Made by a program: the position numbers and the translations under genes
Source: Pseudomicrostroma phylloplanum
Lineage: Eukaryota > Basidiomycota > Exobasidiomycetes > Microstromatales
Length of the DNA stretch: 64,000 nt
Direction: 5' to 3'
Assembly: GCA_039545275.1 (NCBI GenBank)
Contig: BCHS01000001.1
Location: forward strand, 574,853-638,852
The notes under the pieces: generated by a model
Told to the model about the DNA's origin: nothing
Database searches by the model: none
What the model saw: the letters and a program-made list of their open reading frames with translations, nothing else
Part shown: positions 9,199-19,547 of the stretch, piece by piece
Numbering within the stretch: the first letter of the stretch is position 1
Layout: each line of letters starts with the position of its first letter

Positions 9199-12100
9199 AT
9201 GTCCTCGCCCAATGATCTAGAGAGTACCACGCGCCTGCTTGCTTCACAGCAAGGCACCGCAACCATATCCAAGGCCGGTCGAAGATCTCTGGAGAGCCCG
9301 GAGAGGAACAGAAAGAGTCAGAAGACGGCGCGAGGGTCTAATACGTCGGCGAGAGATGCATTTGCACCCCAAGCAGATGCTGGGGAGGAGCTCAAGGTGG
9401 ACGAGGAGGCCATTAGAGAGCTGAGGGGACTGCAAGAGGAGGTGGAGGAGCGCATGCAGGAGGATCCAGATCAGGATGCTCCACAGGAGCAAGTGGCCAG
9501 CGACGGACCTGATCCCGCCGATGGACAATCGGCTCCGGAAACTCCCTATGCATCTGCCGAGCTGCTTCTCGAGAGGGACACACCTGCCTCTGCTGGCCCG
9601 TCCCGTGCTCCCTCTCCCCGGCCAGCGTCGAGGCTGCGGTCTGATGACTCCTCGAGTGCAGCTGGCGAAGATGGCGCTTCTATCTCTGCTTCAGCCTCTA
9701 CCAAGGATGTTGCGCAGCGCTCCAAAGCCGCCGCAACACAGTATTCGATCAAATCCAGTCAATTGAAGAGAGAAGCTTCTGCCACTACGTCACACTCGCT
9801 ACCCTCTCTTCTTTCCCTGGGCAGCATGAGTCAACGCCCAGCAACGGCAGTTGAGCGCACTACGATTGGGGTAGGTACAGCTTCTGGAGAAGATGAGGGG
9901 GCCTACCAACATAACAAGGCCAACGAGAGCTACCATCGAAATTCCGACGTGGAGGACGACGACGAAGACGCCGAAAGCTCAGACGAAGAGGCGGAGCCGT
10001 CTCTGAAATATCAACGCCTGAAAGGGACTGTGCTTGACGTCGTGAAGAAGGACAGCATTAGTACTCTCAATGTCAGTGAGAAGTTCATTGCGCTTGGCAC
10101 GCATGCAGGTATGATCTTCATTGTGGACTTTCAGGGAAGTCTCATCAAGGGGTTCAGATCACACACCGCGAGTATCTTGGACATCGACATCGATTCCACG
10201 ATGGAGTTCGTGGGCGCAGCTGGAATGGACGGCCTGGTCTCGATCAACTCCCTGACCTCCGCCGAGCATTACGCCTTTGACTTCAAGCGGCCGATGCGGA
10301 CCATCAGTCTGGAGCCCAATTTTGGGCGGCGCGCCACTCGAGCTTTCGTCTGCGGAGGAATGGCTGGCGCCCTCATCCATCGAGAGAAAGGCTGGCTCGG
10401 CCACAAAGAGACGGTCTTGCATGGCGGAGAGGGACCCATCTGGTCATGTCGATGGAAGGGCGATCTGATTGCTTGGGCCAATGACAAGGGGGTGCGGATA
10501 TACGACAACAACACCCGCCAGAAGATCACCTTTATCAACGCCCCCCAGGGCCAGGCCAGAGGCGACCTCTACCGCTGCAATCTGATATGGCAGAACGAAC
10601 GCACGCTCACCATAGCTTGGGCTGATCAGATCAAGCTTGCAAGGATCAAGGAGAAGGAAGCCAAAGCAGGTGGGATCGTCAATGTTGGTGGCACCTCTCA
10701 CCCGCAACTACAAGTCGAGATCACGAAGATTTTTCAGCTAGACTGCGCTATCAGTGGCTTGGCTCCTTACGGCGACGACCTCCTTGTCCTTGCCTACCTC
10801 ACGGAGAGCGAGGATGGCACCGATGAAGACGATAGCTCGGATCCAGAATCATCGCGTGCTTTTCGGCGTAAGGCAGGGCAAAGACCGGAGCTGAGGATCG
10901 TCAATCCAATCACCGGAGAGGAGAAGAGCTCTGACGTTCTCTCTCTGTCTGGATTTGAGCGGCTGAATTGTAACGACTATCGTCTGATACCCTCTTACGA
11001 GGCACCCAAGAAGAACACCAATCGAGGGAGCAAGGATGCCAAAGCTGACGTGGGCCAGTCTATGTTCTACGTCGTCTCCCCCCGCGAGATCATCATCGCC
11101 AGACCTCGAGACCACAAAGACCACATCAATTGGCTCCTCGATCAGAGGAAGTTCGAGTCGGCCCTGGGGCACGTGGAAGCGATGGGTCAGGCAGGAGCAA
11201 AGGCACAAGGCTTCGACGCCTTCCTCATTGGTCGTGACTACCTTTCGCACCTCACCGACGAGACCGGAGACTACCCTGCGGCTGCACGAGCAGCCAGGAA
11301 GATCCTCGCAAAGGACGCACAAGCCTGGGAAGAATTCGTCTTCTTGTTCCTCGAGCGAGGAAAGCTGAATGCGATCATAGACTACATCCCCACAGAAGAT
11401 CCCGTGCTCTCGTCGATCGTGTACGACATGGTCTTGGCTCACTTCCTCTCAAAGGATCTTTCGAAGCTCAAGGAGATTTTGAGGCGCTGGCCCATCGGTG
11501 TCTACAGCACCCAGGCAGTCGCTCTTGCCATTGAAGACCGGCTCCAATCCTCACCCGTGACGAAGCGGCGCTCGGTCGAGCAGGAGCTGCGACCCTGGAC
11601 GGCTGAACACGAACCGGAACAGACGCTTCTGATGGAGCTCCTCGCCGACCTGTACGTCCGAAACCATCAGCCGGGGAAGAGTCTCACATACTACCTGCGC
11701 TTGAAGCGACCAGAAGTATTTGACCTCATTCGGGAGCATAATCTCTTCCTCGATGTTCGAGATCAGGCGAGGCAGCTTATCGAGTTCGAAGAGGCGATGC
11801 GACGAGATGCCAAGGAGGACGAGACAAAGGAGGGCGCAAAACCGCTCCAGGCCGTACAGCTGCTCGTAGATCATGTCCATTCGATTCCTGTTCAGAGGGT
11901 TGTTTCTCAGCTGGAGGCAAAGTCGGAGTACTTGCATCTGTATCTGGACGCCCTCTTCGAGCGGGACCCGCAGTTGGTAATGGAATACTCGGATCTACAG
12001 GTAGGTACTGACAAGCTGAGCCGGAAGCCACAGTTAGTGACGCCATGTTGCCCCGCCCTCTGCAGATCGAATTGTATGCAGACTATGGCTACGAGAAGCT

Positions 12101-13190
12101 CATGTATTACCTGCGCGCAATGAGTAGCTACTACTCATTTGAGAAGGTCAGTCTGCCTGTTGTGTGGAGTCCTCGACGAGGCAGTGGGAATTGACACTTA
12201 TGCTGCCCCTTCTGCTGCTTCCAGGCTTTCAGAATTTGCGAGCTCCACGACTACGTCCCCGAGATGGTCTTCCTACTGGGTCGGGTCGGAGACAACAAGC
12301 GAGCCCTCAATCTGATCATCGAGCGTCTCAACGATGTGTCTCGTGCCATTGATTTTGCCAAGGAGCAGAACGACGACGACTTGTGGGAGGACCTGCTTCG
12401 ATATTCCGAAAATCGGCCGGCTTTTATTCGGGGCCTGCTGGAGAATGTGGGAGCCGAAATCGACCCGATCCGACTCATCAGACGTATCAAGGACGGGCTG
12501 GAGATTCGTGGCCTCCGGCCAGCTCTCATCAAGATCCTTCATGACTTCAACCTGCAGATCTCACTGCTGGAAGGCTGCCTGTCGATCCTCTATCACGACA
12601 TTCGCAGCCTGCAGGACGATCTTTTCCAGGGACAGTCTCAGGCTCACTACTGCGAGCCGGAGACGATCACTGCCGGCAGCGCAGCCAGAGGTGGTGGGAG
12701 CCCAAGCGTCTGTGACGCCTGCTCGCGACCGCTGTTCGCCAAGAGTCGGCTCGGCACAGCACTGGACCCCTCCTCGAGCGCATCAGCGGCAGCCTCTTCC
12801 TCCACGCCCTCCATCGTCTTCCTGTGCAGGCATGTATACCACCTGCGATGCCTTCTCTCCAAGGCGGGCACCATACCCACTCGAAAGGCAAAGGGGCCTA
12901 CGGAGGGCGTGCGCGCCGTGCTCACGACTGCAACACAGGTAGCGTCCAGAGCCCGAGTGCTGAGCGTGCAAGGCGAAGCAGCGAGAGGGTCCTCGAACGC
13001 GGACGAAGATCTCACAACCGTCTCAGACGGACCCGCTCTGCGAGCGCATAGGATGGAGGAGGAATTTGGACAGAAGATAGCATACAGTGCAAGGTTGCGA
13101 GGCGCTTTGCGTTCCAGGGGCTGCCCGGATTGTCGGGCAGGGGCGCAAACTTCTCTATCAGCGGAAACGGGAGCTGTACTCGTGTCATGA
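9199..13190 (+). CDS. VPS41: HOPS complex subunit Vps41
   Basis: Three exons, 9199-12000, 12066-12146, 12225-13190, giving 1282 aa. Introns are 65 and 78 nt (GTAGGT, GTCAGT donors). Vps41 is the Rab7/Ypt7-binding subunit of the HOPS tether that drives late endosome and vacuole fusion. Residues 1-270 are acidic and Ser-rich, not conserved. A WD40-type propeller follows (IALGTHAGMIFIVDFQG, HTASILDIDID), then the clathrin heavy-chain repeat region (EFVFLFLERGKLNAIIDYIP; FLLGRVGDNKRALNLIIERL; IDFAKEQNDDDLWEDLL; GLLENVGAEIDP), all typical of Vps41. The C terminus holds a RING-H2-like zinc site: C1124-x2-C1127, C1162-x-H1164-x2-H1167-x2-C1170, then C1261-x2-C1264. Family members are usually 850-1000 aa; the excess lies in the N-terminal extension and an insert before the last Cys pair. 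Confidence 0.93.
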
Positions 13191-13300
13191 TCACCAATGG
13201 AAATGCTGATTACAGTGATGAGTGTGCAGATAACAAGGGTGTGAATTATATGGACTCAGAGTGACGAGCCAGCAGCGGCCTGCTCTGCTCGTCCCAGAGC

Positions 13301-16084
13301 TTACTTGAACGTCGCACTCCTGCCGGCGCCTGACAAACCCGTCCTGTCCTTGGGCTGAGGCAAGTCTGCGAAACGATCCGGCCCAGTGGGCTTACCCTCA
13401 CGCTGCTCTCGGTCTCGTTTGCCCTTGCGGATCTTCTTCTGTCCCGTTGGACCAGAAGAGGGGCGCGCAGGAGGAGGAGCATCGAGGATAGACTGTGCGG
13501 CCGAATAGTCAAATGGCTGGACGTCAGAGTCCGGCGACACCTTTATCTTCTTGTTCTGCTCTTCGGTAGCCGACTGCGCAGACCTCTCCTGCCTCGCTTT
13601 GCGCTTTTGCGCATTGGACCAGCCACTTTTGTCCTTCTTCTTCTGCTTTGACTTCTTGACATTCACGACGTCGTACCCCTCCATGGCGTCTTCGTCTGCA
13701 GACGAGTCCGACGACGCCGGCGATGTTTCCCGCTCTTCTTTCTCCGCCGACTGATCGATGTCAGTCTCGGCCGTCGATGGACCGTCGTGCGGGCGGTCTT
13801 GCGATGCGATAGTGTGACCACTGGGGAAAGGATCAGGTGTCTCGTCCTTAGCGATGGGGGTAGAAGAGGTATCTCTGATGCTGTCTGGCTGACTACCCCC
13901 GCCCACTATGGCAGCCACTGTGCCGACTACACTTTGCAAGGCGGAGTAGAGGGAAGACTGCAGCGATAGCGGCTCGACGATCTGATTCGTGACCTCGTGA
14001 GCTGACCGCTCGGGCTCGGTTCTGAGGCCGCCAAAGAGGCTGGAGTGACTGCTCCGCATAACGGGTCGAGCTGCGGGTGAACCGCCCCATAAACCTTGTG
14101 CTTGCCCTGGGGAAGTCGTTGAACTTGAAGAGCTGACGACGTTGCCAGAATCAGCCATGGCCGTCTCCGCACCGGCGGTCACGCCCAAGTCTTCCTGGTC
14201 TGCGGTGACAAGGCCGCCTGCTGCCGCTTTCTCCATCTCTGCTTTCGCCTTCTTCTGTGCCAGGCTTTGGTCTTGCTCCCAAGCCAGTACCTCCTCTTTG
14301 ATGATGCGGGCGACCTCTCCAGCCCTCTTGCGGACGGGCTGGATTCCTGGCGTGAACATGACCATGGCCTCTGACTTGGTCATGGGCGCACGTGAAGCAA
14401 GGTTGAGGAGATTCTGTGCACTGAGGATGTACTTTGGGCTTTCGTCTTCTTCCCTTGCAACTCCATCGCGCCATTGATGCAGTCTCCTCACGAGACGTTC
14501 TGTCCGCCCCATCTGGCTGACCTCCATTCTCAAATCAGTGCCTCGGGCCTCTTCTCCGCCCATTCTGCGCCACATGGATCGCCATCCTTCTCGGGAGTTG
14601 CCCGACTCGTCCCAGACCTCCTTTGCGTATCTCCTGGCTGAAGTGATTTTGGATCGATTGAAGATCTCGTCCATTGCGGGCTTGCCACCCGTTGTAAGAA
14701 TCTCAGCTCGCAGACGATTGTAGACGTAGATCAGAGAGTGGGTATCGCTTCGAGCATAGTACATCATTTCTTTTGGCAGAGGCCTGATTCTCCAGTCTGC
14801 CAGTTGGTATCGCTTGTCAGCCTCAAAGTCATAGTATCTGCTGAGCAGGTAGGCAAGACCATGTGCAGGGAATGATAACACGTTCGTGGCGTGGTAAGTG
14901 TCAAACAGGTTGACTAGATAAAGCCCGCAATCTCTCTGCAGCCACAAGATGTCGTGTTCCGCTCCGTGCAGAATTTTGACTTTGCTAGCGTTGGTGAAGG
15001 AGGTGTTGAGTCTTTCGGTGTTGAGGCGAACCGGATCAGCGAGCAAGTCGAGGATGTAGTCGCCCCACCTGGTGGACAGCTGCATCAGGCAAGCGATGCC
15101 CTGATAAGAGCGATGAGCGTGAGCCTCAAGATCAATTGCGATCTCTTTAACCTTGTCCTCCTCGAGATGCTTCGCCAGACGCTCTACACCCTCCGCAGTA
15201 TCGATCCAGGTGAAGGGAACCCCGCATACACCCTCTGGGACCTCGGCAATAAGCGGAGGCGGAGGCTGAAGCTCTTCTTCTGAAGGCGGTTGGTATACGT
15301 ACGTTGGCGGCTCAGAATGGAAGATCTCGTAGAAGTAAGGATTCTCCTTGGGGTCCCCTTCTGCACAATACATGCCTTGTCTCACAGTACCTGGCTCAAA
15401 GAAGGGCTCCCCTGGCCCAGGTGGGGGAGGCCGCCATGATTCCGGTACGAGTGCATTTGGCTTGCCGCGTGAGAGCCCTCTGTGCCAGACTGTGTCCGCC
15501 CGATTGTCCGGCTTGTCGGTGAATCTACGCTGAGGCGGCTCGATCTGGGCATTGAGGATCTCGGCGGGGAGCTTGCCCATCCTGGGCGGCACCTGTCCGT
15601 TCGAAGCGGTTGGTCTCTGGGCGGTACCGTTGGAGCCGGTCATCGATGCAGCGGATGTGGATGCTCTGGGCGCGAGCTTGCCCGAGTATTCGTCCAGGCA
15701 GATGTCTGCCTTTTCCAACAGCCCATCGACGATGTCTGCGATCCTTGCAAAGACATTAGCCTGGTCGTCTTCGTCTTCAGCTTCCTCTACCGCTCTGCCC
15801 TTGCTACCCGCCTTGGCCTTGGCTTGAGCCCGCGCTGCCCACGCCTCGATGTTCTTGACCATGGCTGTAACCTCTTGGATAGCCTGGTCTGCACGGCGAG
15901 ACACATCCTTGTCGATGGAGCGATGGAACGACAAGTCCGACGGCCCCGGAAGAGACGAGGCGTGGCGGGTGGCAGCGACGAGAGCAGCTTGCAGTGCGGG
16001 TAGGTAGGTACTCAGTTGCGTGGCCGGGTCTGGCACGGCACTGGGAGCATCTGCCCGCTGGCCATTGGCATCCTTCGCAGCCAT
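13301..16084 (-). CDS. RRP6: Nuclear exosome 3'-5' exoribonuclease Rrp6 (EXOSC10)
   Basis: Intronless, 927 aa. Rrp6 is the nucleus-specific distributive exonuclease of the RNA exosome, trimming 5.8S rRNA and snoRNAs and degrading aberrant transcripts. The N-terminal helical region (about 20-130, PMC2NT-like) binds the Rrp47 partner in other fungi. The DEDD-Y nuclease is complete: AIDLEAH (D318, E320), LHGAEHDILWLQRD (D378), and MYYARSDTHSL (Y443, D447). An HRDC domain follows at about 515-600 (RRLHQWRDGVAREEDESP...). The C-terminal third is acidic and Lys-rich with a KKSKQKKKDKS patch, matching the lasso and nuclear-signal region. The frame stays open 100 codons upstream of 16084, but that part is unlike the family, so the start MAAKDANG is preferred. 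Stop lies 110 bp from the VPS41 stop. Confidence 0.94.
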   Translation of the reverse strand: MAAKDANGQRADAPSAVPDPATQLSTYLPALQAALVAATRHASSLPGPSDLSFHRSIDKDVSRRADQAIQEVTAMVKNIEAWAARAQAKAKAGSKGRAVEEAEDEDDQANVFARIADIVDGLLEKADICLDEYSGKLAPRASTSAASMTGSNGTAQRPTASNGQVPPRMGKLPAEILNAQIEPPQRRFTDKPDNRADTVWHRGLSRGKPNALVPESWRPPPPGPGEPFFEPGTVRQGMYCAEGDPKENPYFYEIFHSEPPTYVYQPPSEEELQPPPPLIAEVPEGVCGVPFTWIDTAEGVERLAKHLEEDKVKEIAIDLEAHAHRSYQGIACLMQLSTRWGDYILDLLADPVRLNTERLNTSFTNASKVKILHGAEHDILWLQRDCGLYLVNLFDTYHATNVLSFPAHGLAYLLSRYYDFEADKRYQLADWRIRPLPKEMMYYARSDTHSLIYVYNRLRAEILTTGGKPAMDEIFNRSKITSARRYAKEVWDESGNSREGWRSMWRRMGGEEARGTDLRMEVSQMGRTERLVRRLHQWRDGVAREEDESPKYILSAQNLLNLASRAPMTKSEAMVMFTPGIQPVRKRAGEVARIIKEEVLAWEQDQSLAQKKAKAEMEKAAAGGLVTADQEDLGVTAGAETAMADSGNVVSSSSSTTSPGQAQGLWGGSPAARPVMRSSHSSLFGGLRTEPERSAHEVTNQIVEPLSLQSSLYSALQSVVGTVAAIVGGGSQPDSIRDTSSTPIAKDETPDPFPSGHTIASQDRPHDGPSTAETDIDQSAEKEERETSPASSDSSADEDAMEGYDVVNVKKSKQKKKDKSGWSNAQKRKARQERSAQSATEEQNKKIKVSPDSDVQPFDYSAAQSILDAPPPARPSSGPTGQKKIRKGKRDREQREGKPTGPDRFADLPQPKDRTGLSGAGRSATFK

Positions 16085-16459
16085 TCCGTGCCAGACGGGG
16101 TGAGGAGGGCGGGAGGGATAGTCGGTAATGCGAAGGAGGGGTGATGTCAAGGAAGGCAAGAAGGAAGAGGCAGGAGGATGACTTGACCTCTGCTGCCCTT
16201 TACCACTTGGGTACCACCACTGGCTGAGGTGTCCTTTGGAACGGCGGCCCCTGCCCTGCCCTGCTCTGCCTCTCTGCCTCCGCGTCTTGTCCCGCACAAA
16301 TTTTTGATTGGCCGCGCGAGAGATTTTGGCGGAAAGCCTCCCTTTCCGAAGAGACGATCTTCTGGCCCGGACTTGGCTCCGCATAGACTACCCTGTCTGC
16401 CTGCCTACCACCTACACCAGCCTTCATCACCTCCCTTTGCCACAGACGGCACATTGAAG
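16085..16459. promoter_or_regulatory. Divergent promoter of RRP6 and UTP14
   Basis: 375 bp between the start codons of two rRNA-processing genes. Pyrimidine-rich blocks (CTGCCCTGCCCTGC, CTCTGCCTCTCTGCC) are present. Shared control of ribosome-biogenesis genes is plausible, but no known element was identified. Confidence 0.5.
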
Positions 16460-19400
16460 ATGGCAAGGCGTACAGGCAAGGCGCCGCAGGCATCCTCGTC
16501 TTCATCTCACACCCGCCGCAGGACCGATCACCACAAGGCAGGCGAAGCAAATGGCGGCGTAGCAAGCGGCAAAGCACCATCCTCTTCCTCTAGGCCACGA
16601 GGCATACATGACGTCTACGACTTTGCGGTAGAACAGCACGACGGTCAAGGCAAAAGCGCCGGTCGACATCTCAGGAGAGTCAAGGCTGGGGCCAGTGTGG
16701 ATGATGGCGATGCCCTCACCGGCCATCGCAAAGGTCGACGCAACTTCGATGACGAAGACGTTTCCGAAGATGAACAGCCACGGCGGGATCAGACATATCT
16801 CGAAGATTCGGATGACGAAGAGGCCAATGCAATCGCCGAAGAAGACGATTCAGACATTGACAGTGATGAAGCGTTTGCAGCTAGCGACGAGGAGCGTTAC
16901 GAAGACGTTGACTTCGGCAAATCACGTGGCAAGGGTCTGCGTCTCAATGGACATAGGCAGTCTAAGGACGACGAGAGTACGGAAAGCAAGTCCGACGATC
17001 AAGAGGAGGACGAGGAGGAGGACGAGGGTATGGTGGACCTGAGCAAAATGCTCGATGCAGACGAGTCGGAGGACGCCGATACAGCCAGTGATGAAGAAGG
17101 AGACGACGGCAGCGACCTTGGTGATAATCGCCTCAACGATCTGGCCTCGCGCTACGCGCAACCTTCTAACAAGAGGTCCGTACAGGACAGGGAAGACTCA
17201 GCCGCGGGTGCCAAGCGGCAGCGGAGAGTCCTCGCCGAGCGGACAGAAGCCGTCCCCGAGTCTGACTTTGCGGCTCCATCCGGCTCGGGCTCGAGCAAGC
17301 GAGCTCTTGCCCTTGAGGACTTCCTCGCTCCACTTTCCAATGCTGCACCTGGTACCCAGACTGCTCTACGGAACGATACTAAGGCCCTCCAAGACCTGGC
17401 CAATAGCGGCAACCACAATCTCAAAGCATCGCGGAGAGGCGGTGGAGCCCTTTCCGCTCCCCTTCCAGCTGTGGTCAAGGATCGCTTGCAGAGAGCAGCG
17501 GGGTATGATCTATCCAAGGAAGAGGCAGAGAAGTGGCAATCGACCATCAAGAGGCTACGCGAAGCTGAGCATATAGCGTTTCCCTTGCAAGGTGGTCCTT
17601 CTCGTCCCAAAGCTACGACTGCTCAGATGTCTGCCACATTCAAGCCCACTAATGCGTTTGAGACTGAAATCGAGAAAATCTTGCAAGGCGAAGGGCTGTC
17701 CGAGGCACAAATAAACAAGAGCGAAGAGCTGGCAATGCGTCAGATGGACCCAGCAGAGGTGGAGCGCCGTCGAGATGAGCTACGCAAGATGCGTGACCTG
17801 ATGTTCCGGGCAGAGCAGAAGGCAAAGCGAGTCAGCAAGATCAAGAGCAAGACATATCGCAAGATAGCACGCAAGGACAAGGAAAAGGAACGCGAACGCC
17901 TTCGTGAGGCAGGTGTGCTGGACGATGACGATGACTATGACCAGGATGGTGAAGATCTGCAAGGTCAGATCAAGGCTGAGCGCGACCGGGCGCAAGAGAG
18001 GGCTACGCTCAAGCACAAGAACACTGGGAAGTGGGCAAAGACGACATTGGGCCGAAAGGACCTTGGCGAGGACGTGGACGCTCGACAGGCCCTGAATGAG
18101 CAGTTGCAAAGAAGCGAACAGCTCAGAAGAAAGATCAAAGGTCTTGGTGACTCATCAGAAGACGAGTCCGATTCGAGCGACGAAGAGGACCGCGCTCACG
18201 ACGATCCGCGACAGGGCGCTCTCGATGAGCTGAAAGCCTTGGGCAGCACTGCACACCAAATAGGCTCAGACAATTCAGGCAAAAAAGGTGTCTGGAACAT
18301 GAAGTTCATGCAAGACGCACGCAACCGCGATGAAGCAGTGGCGGACCAGGCTCGAGATGAACTTGAGAAAGAGCTGCGCGCGATGAAGGAAGACCGCGAC
18401 AAGACCGACGAGTCCAGCTCATCAGGAGACGAGACGCCTGTGGTGGGCAGGAGAAAGTTTGGTGGACAAGCTTTCCAGCCTGACAGGACTCGGGCGGGCG
18501 GCGACGGTGTCACGAAACCCTTAGCCAGCGGGAATGTAGACGAAGACGAACACTCGTCGGATGAAGCCGTCGAGGCCCATCCTTCTCCGGCACAAAAAAC
18601 TGCCGCCCGTTCAAAGCCCTCTCGACAGTCGCTCGCTACTTCGGACGCTTATGAGAGCCCTGCAAGCAACCCTTGGCTGTCTGGTAAAGTGCGTTCGCAA
18701 GGCACTGGCGAGACACTCGTTGACAAAGCCAGCTCGGCCGCTTCAAAGTCTGCAAGAAAGCTTGAAAAGCGAAAGAGCAAAGCGAGTCAGGCCAAGTCAG
18801 AGGAACAGCAGGATGCGCAATTGGACATTGATCCCAAGGCCATGCTAGGCTCTGGCGGCACCAAGAATATGGATAGGCTCCAGCTTCAGCCTTCTGCACC
18901 TCTTGTGCCTCCTTCACGCCAGGTGAGCGCAGCCTTCGAGGACGGTGCTGATGCACACTCTCAAGATGAGGCAGAGGATGAGGAGGAGCTCCTCGAAGTC
19001 GGTGGGGGTGCGGGGCGCAATCGCAACCAGGCCCTTTCACAGCGGGACCTCATTGCAGAAGCTTTCGCCGGGGACGACGTTGCAGCAGAGTTTGCCAGCG
19101 AAAAGGCGCGCCAGATTGAGGCAGACGCTCCTCGCGAGGTGGACACCACCCTGCCGGGTTGGGGCGCTTGGGGCGGCAAAGGCATCAAGAAGAGCCACAA
19201 GAGTGGAGCAGCGCAGGCAGCACGAAAGAAAGCAAACATGAAGCTGATTACTGGGCTAGATGCGAGCCAGCGAAGGGATGCGAACATGGCAAACGTCATC
19301 ATCAATGAGCGTCGAGACAAAAAGGCAGAGAAGTACAAGGCGAAGGAGCTGCCTTACCCCTACACCTCTGCCGAACAATACGAGGCTAGCTTGGCTCAAC

Positions 19401-19510
19401 CCTTGGGACAAGAGTGGAACACACTGACCCAAAACCAACGCTTGACGATGCCTCGGGTCCTCAAGCCAAAGCCGGGCGCGGTCATCAAGCCGATTCAGAG
19501 GGTGGGATGA
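16460..19510 (+). CDS. UTP14: Small-subunit processome protein Utp14
   Basis: Intronless, 1016 aa. Utp14 binds pre-18S rRNA and activates the DEAH helicase Dhr1 to release U3 snoRNA in the nucleolus. Recognised by the order of conserved blocks: GIHDVYDFAVEQ, strongly acidic tracts at about 95-220, LSAPLPAVVKDRLQRAAGYD...W near 335-360, RMRDLMFRAEQKAKRVSKIKSKTYRKI-type block (around 440-470), KHKNTGKWAKTTL, ARNRDEAVADQARDEL, and the signature LPGWGAWGGKGI beginning at residue 898, followed by a YPYTSAEQYEASLAQPLG segment near the C terminus. The start at 16460 (MARRTGKA) is chosen over an in-frame upstream extension because that extension has no conservation and would run through the shared promoter. 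Confidence 0.94.
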   Translation: MARRTGKAPQASSSSSHTRRRTDHHKAGEANGGVASGKAPSSSSRPRGIHDVYDFAVEQHDGQGKSAGRHLRRVKAGASVDDGDALTGHRKGRRNFDDEDVSEDEQPRRDQTYLEDSDDEEANAIAEEDDSDIDSDEAFAASDEERYEDVDFGKSRGKGLRLNGHRQSKDDESTESKSDDQEEDEEEDEGMVDLSKMLDADESEDADTASDEEGDDGSDLGDNRLNDLASRYAQPSNKRSVQDREDSAAGAKRQRRVLAERTEAVPESDFAAPSGSGSSKRALALEDFLAPLSNAAPGTQTALRNDTKALQDLANSGNHNLKASRRGGGALSAPLPAVVKDRLQRAAGYDLSKEEAEKWQSTIKRLREAEHIAFPLQGGPSRPKATTAQMSATFKPTNAFETEIEKILQGEGLSEAQINKSEELAMRQMDPAEVERRRDELRKMRDLMFRAEQKAKRVSKIKSKTYRKIARKDKEKERERLREAGVLDDDDDYDQDGEDLQGQIKAERDRAQERATLKHKNTGKWAKTTLGRKDLGEDVDARQALNEQLQRSEQLRRKIKGLGDSSEDESDSSDEEDRAHDDPRQGALDELKALGSTAHQIGSDNSGKKGVWNMKFMQDARNRDEAVADQARDELEKELRAMKEDRDKTDESSSSGDETPVVGRRKFGGQAFQPDRTRAGGDGVTKPLASGNVDEDEHSSDEAVEAHPSPAQKTAARSKPSRQSLATSDAYESPASNPWLSGKVRSQGTGETLVDKASSAASKSARKLEKRKSKASQAKSEEQQDAQLDIDPKAMLGSGGTKNMDRLQLQPSAPLVPPSRQVSAAFEDGADAHSQDEAEDEEELLEVGGGAGRNRNQALSQRDLIAEAFAGDDVAAEFASEKARQIEADAPREVDTTLPGWGAWGGKGIKKSHKSGAAQAARKKANMKLITGLDASQRRDANMANVIINERRDKKAEKYKAKELPYPYTSAEQYEASLAQPLGQEWNTLTQNQRLTMPRVLKPKPGAVIKPIQRVG

Positions 19511-19547
19511 GGTGTCTACAACCTCTTTTGATTTCACTTTTGCCTCC

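Noticed and set aside
15482..16003. 173-codon plus-strand frame opposite Rrp6
   Set aside because: Mirror image of the Rrp6 coding strand; the protein on the other strand has full family motifs.
16085..16384. 100-codon N-terminal extension of Rrp6
   Set aside because: Arg/Ser-rich text without similarity to Rrp6 and overlapping the divergent UTP14 promoter.
18636..19040. 134-codon minus-strand frame inside UTP14
   Set aside because: Shadow of the UTP14 codons; no domain.
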